Assembly (NCBI GenBank): GCA_026225945.1
Contig: JAMJFZ010000107.1
Location: 44,940,501 to 45,004,500, forward strand
Source of the DNA: Cricetomys ansorgei
Taxonomy: Eukaryota > Chordata > Mammalia > Rodentia > Nesomyidae
DNA length: 64,000 nt
Direction of reading: 5' to 3'
Below are positions 1 to 12,319 of the stretch, one piece after another; position 1 is the stretch's first letter, and each line of letters starts with the position of its first letter. The translations under genes were made by a program, and so were the position numbers. The notes beneath the pieces were generated by a model, which saw only the letters and a list, made by a program, of their open reading frames with translations, was not told the origin of the DNA and made no database searches.

Positions 1-207
1 AACTCAAATAAAATTGACCTTGAATTTATTTTGATTCCATGAATTTTTTTTTTCTTATTACTGTGACTAAGAACATGCTCCCCCTCCCCGACAGGAACCT
101 CAATTTTCCCAGTAAAATATAGCACCTCTGGTAGGACTCCATAAAATTTCCAGCAACAAAATATGTTTCAATGACACTAAAAATTATTTTTAAAATTATA
201 AAGTGGT

Positions 208-425
208 GGGGGCTGAAGAGACGTCTCTGTAGTTAAGAGTGGGTACTGCTCTTGTGGAGGACCTGAGTTTATGTCCCAACATGCATGTTAGGTAGCTCAC
301 AACTACCTGTATCCCCAGCTCCAGAAACACCTGACACCATGGGTATCTTCCAATGCCTATGCACAACTGTACATACTTTCACTGAGACACACAAATACAC
401 ATAATTTAAAAATAACAAAAATATA
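208..425 (+). mobile_element. B2 SINE (tRNA-derived), diverged
   Basis: The head has the B2 pattern GGGGCTGAAGAG followed by a degenerate pol III A-box region (GTTAAGAGTGGGTACTGCTC). Next come the GACCTGAGTT segment, the 'AGCTCACAACTACCTGTA' core and an A/T-rich tail with ACACATAA repeats. It is non-autonomous, was mobilised by LINE-1 and is not expected to encode protein. Many substitutions indicate an old copy. Confidence 0.85.
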
Positions 426-633
426 ACATTGTAAAACTTCAAAAGTGAAGTATAGATTTCTTATCTGAAAGTAGGTGGAATCCATTACTTGGACTAATCT
501 TAATGGGTGAGTGAATCTGTACTGGTTTCTGGCTCTAGAACAATTAAGCTGGCTGTTTTCTATCCCTGAACTGCCTCCTTAGAAATCTGGATACTTGGGA
601 GGAAAGTTCATGAGAAATATTTTAGAAATACTT

Positions 634-820
634 GGGCTAAAGAGATGTCTCAGTGGGTTGGGAACATTTGCTGCTCTTTCATTTGGCCAGAGTTTTATTC
701 CTATCCTGTGTATTAGACAGCACACGACCCAACTGTAGATCTAGCTCCAAGAGAACTGATGAAGTGCTCTTCTGGTCTCTGCAGACACTTGTGGCATACA
801 AACATACACATAAATAAACA
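634..820 (+). mobile_element. B2 SINE, strongly diverged
   Basis: GGGCTAAAGAGATGTCTCAG at the left end matches the B2 head (consensus GGGCTGGAGAGATGGCTCAG). The CCAGAG...TTTATTCC segment, the CTCTTCTGG motif and a tail of ACATACACATAAATAAA follow in B2 order. It is the second B2 in tandem orientation within 430 bases. It is too decayed to be a pol III gene. Confidence 0.75.
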
Positions 821-1028
821 TTGGACTGCTAGGTTTTAAACTTAAATACCTTTAGACTAATAGATTCAAGTCTTGGTCTTCTGTTTGTATTCACAGGCAG
901 TGGAATATATGAGGCTGGAAACATCAGGCACAAGTTGGATTAGATACATCATAATTTTATGCTTTAACACAGATCCAAAGGCAACAGGGCTAAGCAAACT
1001 AAGTAGAAACTTTTGTAGAAACCATGAG

Positions 1029-1041
1029 CCCCCCCCCCCCC
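1029..1041 (+). repeat. poly(C) run of 13
   Basis: An uninterrupted run of 13 cytosines stands in otherwise AT-rich DNA. It is a simple homopolymer, likely length-variable, with no other function visible. Confidence 0.9.
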
Positions 1042-1224
1042 AAATTTTCCTCCTTCAAAAGCTTTAACTTCAGAATTTTTGTTGAACTGGCTAAAAGCTA
1101 ATACATGTCCCCAGGCCTGAGAAGCATTCAAGTATCCCTGACACATTTCTAGTAGTGAGAATGAAGCCTTCTAATACTATCTAAATATATTCAGGTATGT
1201 TAGACTAGAACTAAGTGACCCAAG

Positions 1225-1360
1225 CTACATGGAGAGAGAAAAGCACTAAGACATGCCGTGTCCTAATTTCTGACCTCCTGATCATGAATCTAAGAAAATG
1301 ACTGCTGTTTTAAGCCACTTATTTTGCTTGCTAGTCAGTAGTAGATAATTAGAACTGCAT
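1225..1360 (+). mobile_element. MaLR (MLT1-like) LTR 3' end, fragment
   Basis: The order CTGACCTCCTGATCATGAATC, then an A-rich polyadenylation-like piece, then TGTTTTAAGCCACT and TAGATAATTAGAACTGC follows the 3' end of MLT1-type LTRs (consensus contains TGTTGTTTAAGCCACCCAGT). Only about 130 bases align and divergence is high. This is a non-coding LTR relic. Confidence 0.4.
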
Positions 1361-2438
1361 TGGCTTCCTACAAAAAAACATGAAACCAAAGCTCCTGTTT
1401 TGTCATTTAATAGTCTTATGTATTCATTGTTGTGTAGTAGCCAGTGCCTTACAGGACTATTCTAGACCTTTCGAACATTGACTACACCCAAATCAAATCC
1501 TTCATTTCTTTGATAAATGTTAATACTTGCTTGGCCTTGTGGGGAAGTATCTAAGCATCTTGAATTACTTCATCAATAATGAAATAGCAAATCTTCTTCT
1601 TCGTGATTTTTATTAAAACCTAAAGAAATCCCAAGTCTTCAAGGATTTTTCTCTTTCTTTTCTTTCTTAAAGCAAAAAGCTCTACACTAGTTACCAAATA
1701 TATTTCTACTTTGGTTATGACATTAAACCAAGTTTTCTATTTAGTTCTGACAGTAATTTCTTTCCTTGTTTTTACCCTCCTACTTTACCTGTGCCCACAG
1801 TGACTTTATTCTCTGTCTTTTCCAATTGTATAGCTGCAACCTTCTTTTAAAAAGTATTTCTTTCCTTGAGTTCCTAAGACCCCGAATTTGAATTATTTTA
1901 CACACTACCAAAATAATGACCTTCCTGAAACACATATCACTAAGTTTTGTTTTGTGAACTTCCAGTGCCTTCTTGTTGCTTTTTAAAGCCCACAGTTCTT
2001 TGTGGATACTGTAACTCTCCATATACACAGCTTTATCTTATATGTTGGGTCTCAGTTTGAAAGACTTTATTCAGTTCAATATCCCAGACACTAGTATGTC
2101 CCTTCTTGTAGGATGCTTATTCTGAAAGACTTCTCACTTTTAAATCTGATCCAAGCTTCTAAGCTCTACCGAGATCTATCTCTCCAACTCAGGCTTTATG
2201 ACAGCCAGCACATTATGAACTTGGACTTCTCTCCAACAACATTTTTGCTGAACACTCTTTTTCTTCTGTTTTATTAAAATGTTTTAACTTTACTATCTCA
2301 GTTGCTAACTTATTTCACAATACTGTTAAGGACTGTTGGATGAAGAGCATTGATATACTCAGCAAAGAAACAGACAAAAGAAGCTGACTTTTTTAAGTCA
2401 ATAAAGAGGTATAAATCATACACCATGCAGTTTGTTAT
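1361..2438. other. No recognisable feature (AT-rich)
   Basis: About 1.1 kb of unique-looking AT-rich sequence. An 82-codon minus-strand open frame at 1780-2028 has no family I recognise and no supporting signals, so I treat it as chance. No repeat family was recognised. Confidence 0.5.
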
Positions 2439-2439
2439 C

Positions 2440-2760
2440 CACTGTATGTAATTCAGTGATTTTTTTTAGTATATTCAAAGAATCATGCCACCTTCACCAT
2501 AGTCTAATTTTAAAACATTTTTACTCCCTCAAAGAATCATTTATTAGTAGTCAGTCCCCATTTCTGAGACACTTATGCCCTATCCTTAGGCAACTACTCA
2601 TCTTTCTGTATTTATCAGTGAAATAGTAATATATGGTCCTTTATATTTAGCTTCTTTCATTTCACATAATTTTTCCAAGGTTCGTGCCTGATGTAACATA
2701 TGCCAGGATATCATTGTTAAATATAATTACATTCTATGATATATCTGGGATTTTTTCCCC
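2440..2760 (+). mobile_element. Ancient LINE-1 (L1M-type) 3'UTR fragment
   Basis: The sequence runs in parallel with the well-known mammalian L1M 3' region: TTTAGTATATTCAAAGAATC, then CACCTTCACCATAGTCTAAT, CAGTCCCCATTTCTGAG, GGCAACTACTC, TTTCACATAATTTTTCCAAG and TGTAACATATGCCAG. These appear in the family's order and sense orientation. There is no ORF. The divergence is consistent with insertion before the rodent radiation. Confidence 0.55.
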
Positions 2761-2764
2761 TAGG

Positions 2765-2943
2765 TTTTTTTTTTTTTTAAATCATTATACAAGCGTGTCT
2801 GAATGCAGTGTCCAAAGAGGGTGTCACATCCCCTGGAGCTCAATTACAGACAGTTGTGAACCACCTGTTGTAGTTGTTGGGAAATGCTGGTCTTCTTGAA
2901 AAAGCAGCAAGTTGTCTTAAGTACTGCGCCATCTCTCCAGCCC
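2765..2943 (-). mobile_element. B3 SINE (B2 superfamily), antisense
   Basis: Read on the minus strand, it starts with the tRNA-like head (seen here as CGCCATCTCTCCAGCCC at the right end). On the plus strand CATCCCCTGGAGCTC, TTACAGACAGTTGTGAACC and GTTGGGAAATGCTGG are typical B3 body blocks. A T-run at the left end is the reverse-complemented tail. Confidence 0.8.
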
Positions 2944-2954
2944 AGCACATTTGT

Positions 2955-3140
2955 CTCCTAAGGTTTACAAACTGGGTGGAATAAAAATGGAAATTGATTC
3001 TCTTACAGTTCAGGAGGGCAGAGATCCGTAAGTAAGAATTAAGGTATCAGAAGGTCTTACTGTTTTCTTTGTGACATAAATGAAGAACAGGATAGATTCT
3101 TCCTTGCCTCCTCCTAGAAGAAGCTGGTCAGTCTTAAGAA
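2955..3140 (-). mobile_element. MaLR (MLT1-like) LTR fragment, antisense
   Basis: AAACTGGGTGGAATAAAAAT, then TCTTACAGTTCAGGAGGGCAG and a later TTCCTTGCCTCCTCCTAGAAG follow the reverse complement of MLT1-type LTR 3' halves (CAGACTGGGTGG... CTCACAGTTCTGGAGG). It is diverged, so the subfamily is not assigned. Confidence 0.4.
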
Positions 3141-3157
3141 GTGTACACTCTCAGTGT

Positions 3158-3327
3158 GGTGGTTGTGGTGGCATGTGTCATTAATCTCCGCACGCAGGAG
3201 GCAGTTGCAGGTGAATCTCTTTGAATTCAAGACCAGTCTGGTCAACAGTGAGCTCCATGCTAACAAAAGCTACGTAGGGAGACCCTGCCTTAAGAAACAA
3301 ACAAACAAACAAATAAATAAACAAATG
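3158..3327 (+). mobile_element. B1 SINE (7SL-derived) with CAAA/TAAA tail
   Basis: GGTTGTGGTGGCATGTGTCA, AATCTCCGCACGCAGGAGGC, GAATTCAAGACCAGTCTGGT and GGGAGACCCTGCCTTAAG match the B1 blocks in order. An (ACAA)n/(ATAA)n tail at 3296-3326 follows. It is truncated and diverged relative to consensus. Confidence 0.88.
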
Positions 3328-3330
3328 GAT

Positions 3331-5303
3331 GAATATTGCAAACCCCTAATAAGAAGAATGGCTGAATGGAGTTTGGGAGAAACTCAGAAAAAGACTTTGA
3401 GAAGGGTATTGAAGCTGAACCTTTCCAATGTGTTTTAGTGATGAAGAGTAAGGAGGGAACTAGAGAGAGGGAAACCACTGTGCCCAGGAGGAAGAAATGC
3501 CGCAACCGCTGGCACGGAAGCATTGGACGTTTGAATGAGCAAAGAAGAGGCAGGTGGGCAGTGCTCAGGCAGTCTGATTTACAAAGTTTCCTTTGTCCCA
3601 GAAGAAACTGCATAGAGGAAGGAATTTCACAGATGCATTGATGAGAGACAAAATGCACACAGACTTAGGCATTTGAGGGGAAAAGCTCTTGTTAAAACCT
3701 ACACTCATGTAACATCTAAGTTTATACAGAGGATCCTGTTCACGGAAGATATTTAATATTTTTAGTTTTATGAACAAAGGGCTTTAAAGTTATCATATTA
3801 AGAGTAACCCCACTAGTTAAGTGAGTTATTGACATTATCATTATGCAGCTTGCTGCTCTGAAAATCCACTCATTCCTCCAGACACACAGACCTCCCAGGG
3901 CCGTGCTGCAGGCTTCCTGTTAGGAATTGTACCTTGCTGCAGACTTTGCTGAGTGGCTAATGTTTTGTTGATGCCTTCTCATCTAGTTTATTCTGGCTTC
4001 TAAGTGGTGCTGAAAGGAAACACATCATGCCTGAATGCATGAGTTGGGAAAGAGAGTTTTCCAGATCTGAAATATCTAACCTTAACAGAAATGCAGACGG
4101 CATACATTTCAACGGCACAAAGGAGAATGAGGTCTACATTCGTGACTTGTACTGGAGGCACAAGAGTCAGAGGGACTCTCACGGCTTCTCAAGAGCACAA
4201 GAATCCAAAGTCTTGGATGACACTGGTGTTTTAGCACCGGTAAAATTGCAAGGATAGCTGAGCAAAGGACCCATATCTCAGAACTATGCTGATTTCTCTC
4301 CCTTCTTAATAATATATTTGTCTGCATTATTTCTTGGCTATGCCTGGGTAGAATTGCTTCTGTGGAGGTTCAAAATTCAGACAGAATCTGAAGAGTAAGC
4401 TTTGTAGTTCGTCTTCTCTATCAGAATCAAGAACGAGGGAGAAAGGCAAACTTTCCTACACCATAGCTTCATTTGTCTTGTAAAATCTAAGCTGGAGGGG
4501 TGAAGAATGTGATAGAAAAAAAGAAAGAACTTGTTTCAGACATAAAGAATGCTGATGGCTTAGAAAAACATCACTTTATCTGCTTTTCTTGGCTATTTGA
4601 AGGAAAGCTGGGAATAACAAAAAAAAGAAAAAAAGAAAAAGAAAAAAGAAAAAAAAACAGGTTTATTTTGGTGGTCACTTTTCTAACTATTGCTGTCTGG
4701 AGTCACCAGCTGCATCCAAACAGGACTCTCGGGGCCTGTATAGCAAACGCTCCACCTGGATTTCAATTCCCTTCCTGTTTGATGACAGTTCTAACGTTTC
4801 ACAAAGGGAAGGAATACTTATGTCACTGCTTATAACACTATTAAGTGAATATTGCAAAGTAAGAAATGTGTTAATAGACACTGCTTTGAGCTTTAGTTCT
4901 TTGGGGCAATGGCCCTTGAGCAATGACTGATGTTCTCTAATGCCCCCTTTTTATGCAAAAAAAATTAGCACAATAAAATCTTTAGGGGAATATTGTTGCC
5001 CCATTACAAGATATATCATGAGAAGTTATCCCATTACTCCGTATCTGATTGCAAGAAGGAGCTGTCATTATTATTTCATAAAGTCATTTCTCACATTACT
5101 AAATAGAAACAGCATACACTAAAAGTTCATATGAAGTTCTTTTATTTAGAGAGGTTCAACATTCTTTGCATAATTAATTTTATCATTGTAAGAAGGATCA
5201 AACAAACATGACTCTCTCAATGGTGTCTATCAGTCTTTTTTATAAAAAAAAAAACCTTTACCAGCTAAGTATATGAATAATTTATAACCGTTTTGATTCA
5301 AAT
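3331..5303. other. No recognisable feature; contains an A-rich (AAAAG)n tract
   Basis: About 2 kb without an assignable repeat or gene. At 4619-4661 there is a purine tract of AAAAAG-type repeats. Open frames at 3366-3641 (+, 91 codons) and 4027-4257 (+, 76 codons) have no recognised homology. The second holds several CpGs and is mentioned in the findings. Confidence 0.5.
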
Positions 5304-5304
5304 C

Positions 5305-5450
5305 AATTCATTTATTCAACAAATATTTACAAGGCACATATAAATAGAGCTTATGTTACTGGCAGACACTATTTAGAGCAGCACAGATAATGCAATAAAT
5401 ATATCCAAGCCTTGGCCTGCAGGGGGCTTACAGTCTGGTCCCATGAAAAG
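5305..5450 (+). mobile_element. Ancient mammalian interspersed repeat fragment (family unnamed)
   Basis: TTCATTTATTCAACAAATAT, then a 'GGCAGACACTATTTAGAGCA' block and GGGGCTTACAGTCTGG follow a common old mammalian repeat of the pattern 'caacaaatatttattgagc... gtgccaggcactg... gagcttacattctag'. Similar pieces lie at 7196-7310 and 40005-40110. I could not name the family. Confidence 0.35.
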
Positions 5451-7195
5451 AGTCACTGGAAACAGGGCATCCAGCAAGGGATGAGAAAGTGACTACCACA
5501 ATTACATGGTGAACTGCAGTGGGGCTGGAATTACAGCGAGCAGCCTTGCTACTTACAATATAGTGGTCAGAAACTGGAGTAAAAAAAGTAATTTGCTGCC
5601 ATTAAGCCTTTTTCCCAATATTTCCACATGCCAACAGCTAGCACCATGGGGCCATTAGGGGATGGGAAACCTCAGAATGGTTGTGAGTCATGCTCAATAG
5701 AATTCCAAGTGTCTATATTTGTCTGTGGTTGAATAAACTGTATTTTCTAAATATATGCCTTACCACTTCCCATTCCGCCCACATTCCACAACGCATATTT
5801 CTGCTGGGAACACAGAATGGAAACCATTTTGTCCATAGAAAGTTAGTGTTCCTGTTTTACTTGGACTTAGAGCTGACCCAAAGTTTCAAGAGTAAAACTG
5901 ACTAGCTTGATGACAGGATAAAAATTGACAAGAACTTGCTATGCTGATATAACAACAAGATCAACGCAGTGAAAATAGGAAAGGTGTGTATACAGTCTGA
6001 CACTTAGGTTTTAGAAAACAACAGCAAGGTTTTCAAAATGTTTCTGGTCAATATCAAAGCATCTGATATTAATCTGCAGGCAGACCCCCAATTTCCTAAA
6101 AGCTCAAAATATCCATTACTTGATGATCATACTTTATGTCAATTCTAGACATAGATGATGGCATTTATTGAGAAGATATTTTAGTTCATGTTAGGGTGCT
6201 ATCTTTGTGGTACAAATACAGTTTTACTTGTTTTTCCACTCTAGCCCCCATTTGTAACATACAATCAAAAGATCTGTTCATTCATTGAATATAGCATAAT
6301 ATTGGATTTTAATAAAGATGCATTTTGTATGTATAAAGTAAAAAATGTTCCCTTGTTGGCTGTGTTTAGGTACATTTATAAAACACTTTCACATTTGGGT
6401 GTTGTGCTGGAGTGTGTCCATTGGACTATGACCAAGGAGAACTGAATGGTTTTAAGCCAACAAAGGCTTCTAATCTTGGAGCAAAGAAGCTTTGGGGAAA
6501 ACGATAGCCACATTGAAATCCATGAGAAGCTCTCATACAGAACACAATTAGATGTATTCTGTGTAGCTCAAGTAGAAAGAAGCAGAGCTAACAGATAAAG
6601 ACAGAATTCAGCTTAATAAAAATAGTTCAAAGTGAAAAGGACTGCCTCCAAAATGAAGATTCCCATCACCACAAGTAGTTAGATCAAATCCGGATCATTG
6701 CCCTTCCAGGAACCCTGTCATAGGTGGCAAGTTCTCATGGTGGGGAGGGCTCTAGTGTTCTATCCAGGAGTGATCAGCTGATTCTGCCACTGGGTAAGCA
6801 ACAACCTCTGGGAAGAATTTTATCTTAAAGAGAAGAATCACTTCTCAGACCATTATTTTTGGATTTTTTTTCCCATCTGAACACTGTTCTCTTGACCTAA
6901 CCATAACATTCCACTGAGTTTTACTCATACTTGGATTTTGATGCTAATTTTAGGCAATGTTATGGTGACCTGTCAGCATTTCTAGGTGGTATAAGAGGCT
7001 ACTATTCCATCCTGCTCAAATTTCCCTAGTTATTTCCTGCCACACTGTTATCCAAGAATGCCAAGTAAGTCAGAGTTCTGTAAATTCAGCTCCTGTCCAC
7101 AGATAAGCTTCTTTGTCACAGATCATACCCTCTAGCAGAGAAAATAATATTCTTTTGGCATCTTTTAATGTTTTACTGCTCAAGCATAGATTATC
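5451..7195. other. No recognisable feature
   Basis: About 1.7 kb of unique-looking AT-rich sequence. A 71-codon frame at 5690-5905 looks fortuitous. No microsatellite longer than a few units. Confidence 0.5.
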
Positions 7196-7310
7196 CACTC
7201 ATTTCTTCAACAAAAATTCATTTGATAATATTTATTGAGCTTAAGTCTCCGCATATAATGCCAAATAAGATGTCTAACCCTCCATGAACAGCCAGCTTAG
7301 TAGAAGAAAG
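7196..7310 (+). mobile_element. Ancient mammalian interspersed repeat fragment (same family as 5305-5450)
   Basis: TCTTCAACAAAAATTCATTT, AATATTTATTGAGCTTAAGT and the later CCTCCATGAACAGCCAGCTT correspond to the 'tattgagc... ccctgccctcatggagctta' pattern. Heavily decayed and short. Confidence 0.3.
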
Positions 7311-8894
7311 AAGTATAGGTCCAAATCATTACAACATACTGTGACATCCACTTAACATTAATTTGTATAAGACCCGAAAGTAACTAAAAGAATAAAGCTG
7401 CCTATTCTGGGTACATTCAACATTATTCCACACAGTAAATCTTGAAGTGAATCATGGAGAATTAAGAATTTCATACTCTATTCAGGTATTAAAGGTCATT
7501 TTTCAAGGAGGAAAAGGGATTGTCATGGAGGGATGTTATCACAGAAGTTTCAGTAAACAGGGATTCAAGGGTTAAATTCATTGAGAGTTGATGGGGGCTG
7601 TGGCACAGAGAGGAAGTAAGGTAAGGTGGTTCTGCAGCAGTCCTTTGTTTTAGAGAGGTTGTTGGAGATACACCATTGCAGCAGTCCTACTGTCTTCAAA
7701 CGTCTGCTTGTCCCTGTGGGATCTTTTTATGTCCCAGTTTCCTTCACCCGTGGTTTTGAGAGATTTTTGAGAATCTCCATCTGGAAAACTCATGCAACGC
7801 TGTCATAATTGCCTCCCCAGTAGATTCTTTCTCCACATGACAGTCTTCCTTTAGACAAAAAGGAATGCCTATTAAGGTCAATTAAAATATAGACCAGTCC
7901 TGAAGAACAACCCCCGTGTAGCTAGCACGACCTTATAAACAATCTTAACTTTCCTTAATTTTCAAACATAAGCAAAATTTAGCTTGGGTTATATAATGTC
8001 AAGACCTATATTAAAGAAAAACAAAGATTACACTCAAACAATTTGAAGCAGTTGACTATATTATAATTACACAACTAGGAACTTCCCAGAGGGGTAGACC
8101 AAGTGAATCAAACTGTTTAGTCAATCAAATGTTTTCTTGCTTGGCTTCCATGTTCATCTTATAAAAATCTCCCTTCCCTAACCTTCAGAGGAGTTCAAAT
8201 CTGTTTTGGACTCTCTGAATTCAAAAGTTACTGTTTGCTCCAATAATCTCTTTAAAATTATAGCATGCCTCAGTTTACTTTTCACATGCTAAAAAGAAGA
8301 CATACAATGTAAATGAGGCAAGAAAACAAAAGAAGCAAGCAGTGAGTGCTTAAAAACCACTTAGCGGACGATTAGAGCATCATTCTTGAAAACACAGCAT
8401 CTTAATATGAGAATGACATGAAAATTTGGAGACTAGGGAACTACATATGCTTATTTCTTTAACTTTATCTTATGCTTTCCAAAAATAATCATGTCCTTAA
8501 ATTCTAAGATAGGTCTTATTTGTAGGATTAAAACAATAATTTGGACAATTTCAATTCATATTTTTAGATTGCTTTATCAAACCTCTAAGGGATTGTGAAA
8601 AGAAATGAACAAAACTTACAAAAAACAAGAATGAAGGACACGTTGATGTTACTAAAATAATATATTTTGATATCTAAATCATAAGTTTATTGTATTTACC
8701 TCAAACACATTGAATCTTTCCTATATGGTTCTCTCCTACTCAGTATATCTTTCTCCTCTTTAATTACCACTGGTCTTTTACTTTTCTCAGTATAAAATGA
8801 CACTTCTAATTTAGTTAAAATATGGATAGTGTGCCCAGGTTTGGGAGGAAGGCTGTGAGGATGAGGTCAGTGTTGACTCAGGTGAGCAGAGGTG
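7311..8894. other. No recognisable feature
   Basis: About 1.6 kb of AT-rich sequence without an assignable repeat or gene. GCAGCAGTCCT occurs twice (7633 and 7679 areas) but as an isolated short match. Confidence 0.5.
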
Positions 8895-9495
8895 AACGTA
8901 GCCTCAGGCTGCTGAGAATAAGGAATGAATGGTTGAGTGCTTACTGAAACAGAACAACCCATCACCCCCAAAAGCTCAGGGAATATCATGGGAGAGGACA
9001 GAGAAAGAATGCAAGATAGGCAGAAAGTCTGTGAAGTGCCTTTCTTGCTAAGCACGGAATAAACATTGTAATCTTGAACTCATCGCTGTTACAGTTACCT
9101 GCACTGGGCCCGTACAAGGCTGGCCCTGTCAACAGTTAGTTACGGATGGGAGAGGGGCTTATGGGGCCCTCGCTGGTAAACTATTGACTACTGAAAGATT
9201 CTGGGAGAGAGGTAATCATTGTCTAAGGTGGTGGACCCACTGGTGAATTACCAGACTTCAAAGGATAGTGTGAACCCCGTAGTCAGACAGTCTACTTGGG
9301 TTAAACTCAGTGAGTCACAGAACAAAATAAAAAGATTCAAACATAGAAATTTGTAGGGGAGATTTTATCTGTAAGGTAAAGGAGAAGAAAGCAGGGGTAG
9401 GAGGTGAGAGTGTTAAAACTCAACTTCATACCATGTTTGGAAATTGGAAACATCAAAGAACATATTTTATTAATAATAATAAAAATAATATGAAT
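8895..9495 (+). mobile_element. LINE-1 3'UTR fragment, rodent Lx type
   Basis: GAGAATAAGGAATGAATGG, CAACCCATCACCCCCAAAAG, CTCAGGGAATATCATGGGAG, GAACTCATCGCTGTTACAG and GAGAGGGGCTTATGGGGCCC match the order of the rodent L1 (Lx) 3'UTR in sense orientation. It runs into an A/T-rich end with AATAATAATAAAAATAAT. Only the 3'UTR is present, the usual result of 5'-truncated L1 insertion. No coding part remains. Confidence 0.65.
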
Positions 9496-11157
9496 AAAGC
9501 ACCTTAGACCTCCTCAGATATGAGAATTTATAGTATCTAGAAAAACTAGGTTTTTTTTGGCTAGAACTAATCATACAGAATATTTCTGCTCTATTACAAG
9601 CAAAGACAAGGTTATGCATTATGAATTTTAAGGACATTAAATTAATGACTCTTCGTGGTTCACCTTTGATGTCACATTCATCTACATTTGCCCTTGGGGT
9701 GCCTTCATCCCAGCAGCGCTACATAAACTGACCTAGCCTAGAAGTAAAGGAAGAGTAGGGACACACATGGATTGGGAGGAAGTCCATCATTCCCTTTAGA
9801 GATGGTCCTGTCTTTGATTTGTTAGAAAAGTCTAAGAATATGTCCAAAAATTCCTATTAGTGTTGAGGTAAATAGAATGGTACATCCAATTCTTTCTGTT
9901 ATTTACTTCCAATAAAGTAAAGAAATAAACTCTAATTTTAAAAAAAAATGCTTCTCTGGTGTCATCTTCTCTCCCAGTGACAGTGCACTGAAGGCTAATT
10001 CTCTAACAAAAGTCAGAGGCAGCAGCAGCAGCAGCCACAAGAAATATTAGTTTTTACTGGTTTCAAATGAAAGAGCTCAGCGTGTTTACTTTCACTGGAT
10101 AAAATATACCTAAACATAACCTTCACTAATAAGGAGCTTAAGCCTGTATTTAAAGATCTCTACAACTGTAAAGTCATCCCAGGAGCTGAAGCAGGGAGAC
10201 TTTAAAAATCTAATTATTTTTAAATGATTCTTACCAGATGCTTTACACTTCTATTTGGTGCCTAGTGCCTCAGCGTTCCTTGTGAAAAGAGGTTAGCTAA
10301 GCTCCCGTATACCACTCTCCATGGGTTAGATGCATAGCCCTCCTTCTAATTAATGGGAAGAAGTGATATCTGTGCTGTATAATCTGGCACACTGATGCTC
10401 ATGATGATGACTACTGTGTACCTCCAGCATTAAGAACTCACCTCTCATTAACTCAACTGTCCCCTCTTAGCAGATTTACACCTTAGTGAAGCAGTTTTCT
10501 TGACTTGAAAAGAAACACGTATTTATCCCACTGGGAAAAGAATCTGAAGAGAATGTGAAATTCATTCTGCCTGCTGCCCTGAATTTTTTCTTTAAAGTTT
10601 TTATTTGAGAGTTTGGGAGGAGGGTGATGGTGTAGAAAAATGAAGAATAAGAAAAGGCAGAAACTGGGCTGAGGAAAGTTGGGCAGTCTGGTCTGGGAAA
10701 GTGTGAAGTACCAAGTCAAGCCCAGTATCTAGTCCTTTCTATACCCAGTCATGCCACGCCAAGTCTACAGTTGTTGAAGAACTGGGATTACCAATAAGAA
10801 CACTGTAGCCCTGGGATCAATGATCTTCAGGAGTCAGAGAGAATCCATTCCTTTTAATTATCAATTGACAACCAACACCAGGTGAAGCCAATCGTATCAG
10901 AAATTTTTAGTAGGTTTGGACTAGAGAGTAGACTAGGCCATATGCTATCCCATGTTTTATTTGAATGAAAGAAGCTTTGAAATATCCATCTTACATTGTA
11001 TGTTGAGAATAATGGCATTATTAGTTGGTTCATTTTATTAGCAACTTTAATCTTTGAGCACTAAAACGATACACTAATCTCCCCCCAAGGGTAGATTTTT
11101 TCATGGTAAATTATGACTTAAAGCCAGTAACTGGAAAATTCCAGAAATAAACTGTTA
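9496..11157. other. No recognisable feature
   Basis: About 1.7 kb unassigned. It contains a short (CAG)5-type run near 10018-10034. A 78-codon minus-strand frame at 10483-10719 shows no recognisable domain. Confidence 0.5.
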
Positions 11158-11553
11158 TAGTTAGGTTTAATTGTGAACTTGAAACACCTGGGAAAAGAGA
11201 TCAACAACTGAAAACTATTCCACTGGATTGGCCTCTGGCCACATCTGTTGAGGCATTTTCTTCATTACTAATTGAGGTAGGAAGGCTCAGCCAACCCTTG
11301 GCAGTGCCATCCCTTGGTAGCTGTGCCTGGACTGTGAGTAAGCCAGAGGAAGGAAGCCAGTAAGCTCGGTTCCTAAACGGTCTCTGCTTCAATTTCTGCC
11401 TCAGGTTCCTAACTAAGATCCCTGCCTTGGCCTCCCAAATGGACTGTAAAATGTAAGCCAAATAAATAGTTTCCTTCCCTGGATGCTTTTTGTCATGATG
11501 TTTGTCAGAGCAATACAAAGCTAACAAGAACACATATAATTCGTAAATATTAA
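11158..11553 (+). mobile_element. LTR-like rodent high-copy repeat, sense copy
   Basis: The 3' part reads GTAAGCCAAATAAATAGTTT, then CTGGATGCTTTTTGTCATGA and AGCAATACAAAGCTAACAAG. The family consensus as I recall it is 'gtaagccaaataaaccctttcc... ggtcatggtgtttcatcacagcaatagaaaccctaac'. The AATAAA-bearing end suggests an LTR (MaLR-like), but I am not certain of the family name. The 132-codon minus-strand frame at 11201-11599 is only the antisense of this repeat. Confidence 0.6.
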
Positions 11554-11804
11554 ACAATGATTCATTCTGAGCAGTGTGATTAAATTGCTGGTATCCCACT
11601 CAGGACCTGGATAGCACGTCTGTACCTATTGGATACTTTGGATCAGCTACCAACTTACCAGTGTTTGTATTGAAGTAAAATTTCTTTTGCTTAATGATGG
11701 CTCCACAGCACAAGGTTAATGACGATGGCAATTTTGAGTTCTAAGAGAGGCTGCGAAGTGATTTCTTTAATTGAAAAGGAGAAAGTTCAGGAAGTTACTT
11801 ATAC

Positions 11805-11805
11805 A

Positions 11806-11844
<39 letters not shown>
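11805..11844 (+). repeat. (CA)n microsatellite followed by GA-rich stretch
   Basis: About 19 CA units are followed by GAGTCAGAGAGACAGAGAC. Translating it gives the Thr-His runs of the 78-codon frame at 11719-11955, which is not a gene. Confidence 0.9.
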
Positions 11845-11848
<4 letters not shown>

Positions 11849-12061
11849 CAGAGAGACAGAGACAAAGAGTATGTGTTATGTATTTTTTATTAAAGTGTTT
11901 TATGTACTATTTTAATAGTAGTTATTGTGATAATATTTACCACTTTTATCATTAAACTTTGCCACAGATGTGTTTATATATATAAGAAAAAGGTACTATA
12001 TACAGAATCTATGACTCTATTAGGGATATTGAAACGTAGCCCTGCGGATAATAGAAGGATG

Positions 12062-12230
12062 TCTTAGTTAGGGTTTCCACTGCTATGATGAAACCATAAC
12101 CAAAAGTACCTTGGGAAATAAATAGTTTATTTCATCTTTACTTCCAGTAACAGTCCATCATCACTGAGCAAAGTCAGGGCAGGAACTGAAGACAGGCTCC
12201 TGGAGGCAGGAGCTAAGAATGTTGCTGACT

Positions 12231-12319
<89 letters not shown>

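Noticed and set aside
11201..11599. 132-codon minus-strand frame
   Set aside because: It lies wholly in antisense to an abundant LTR-like rodent repeat.
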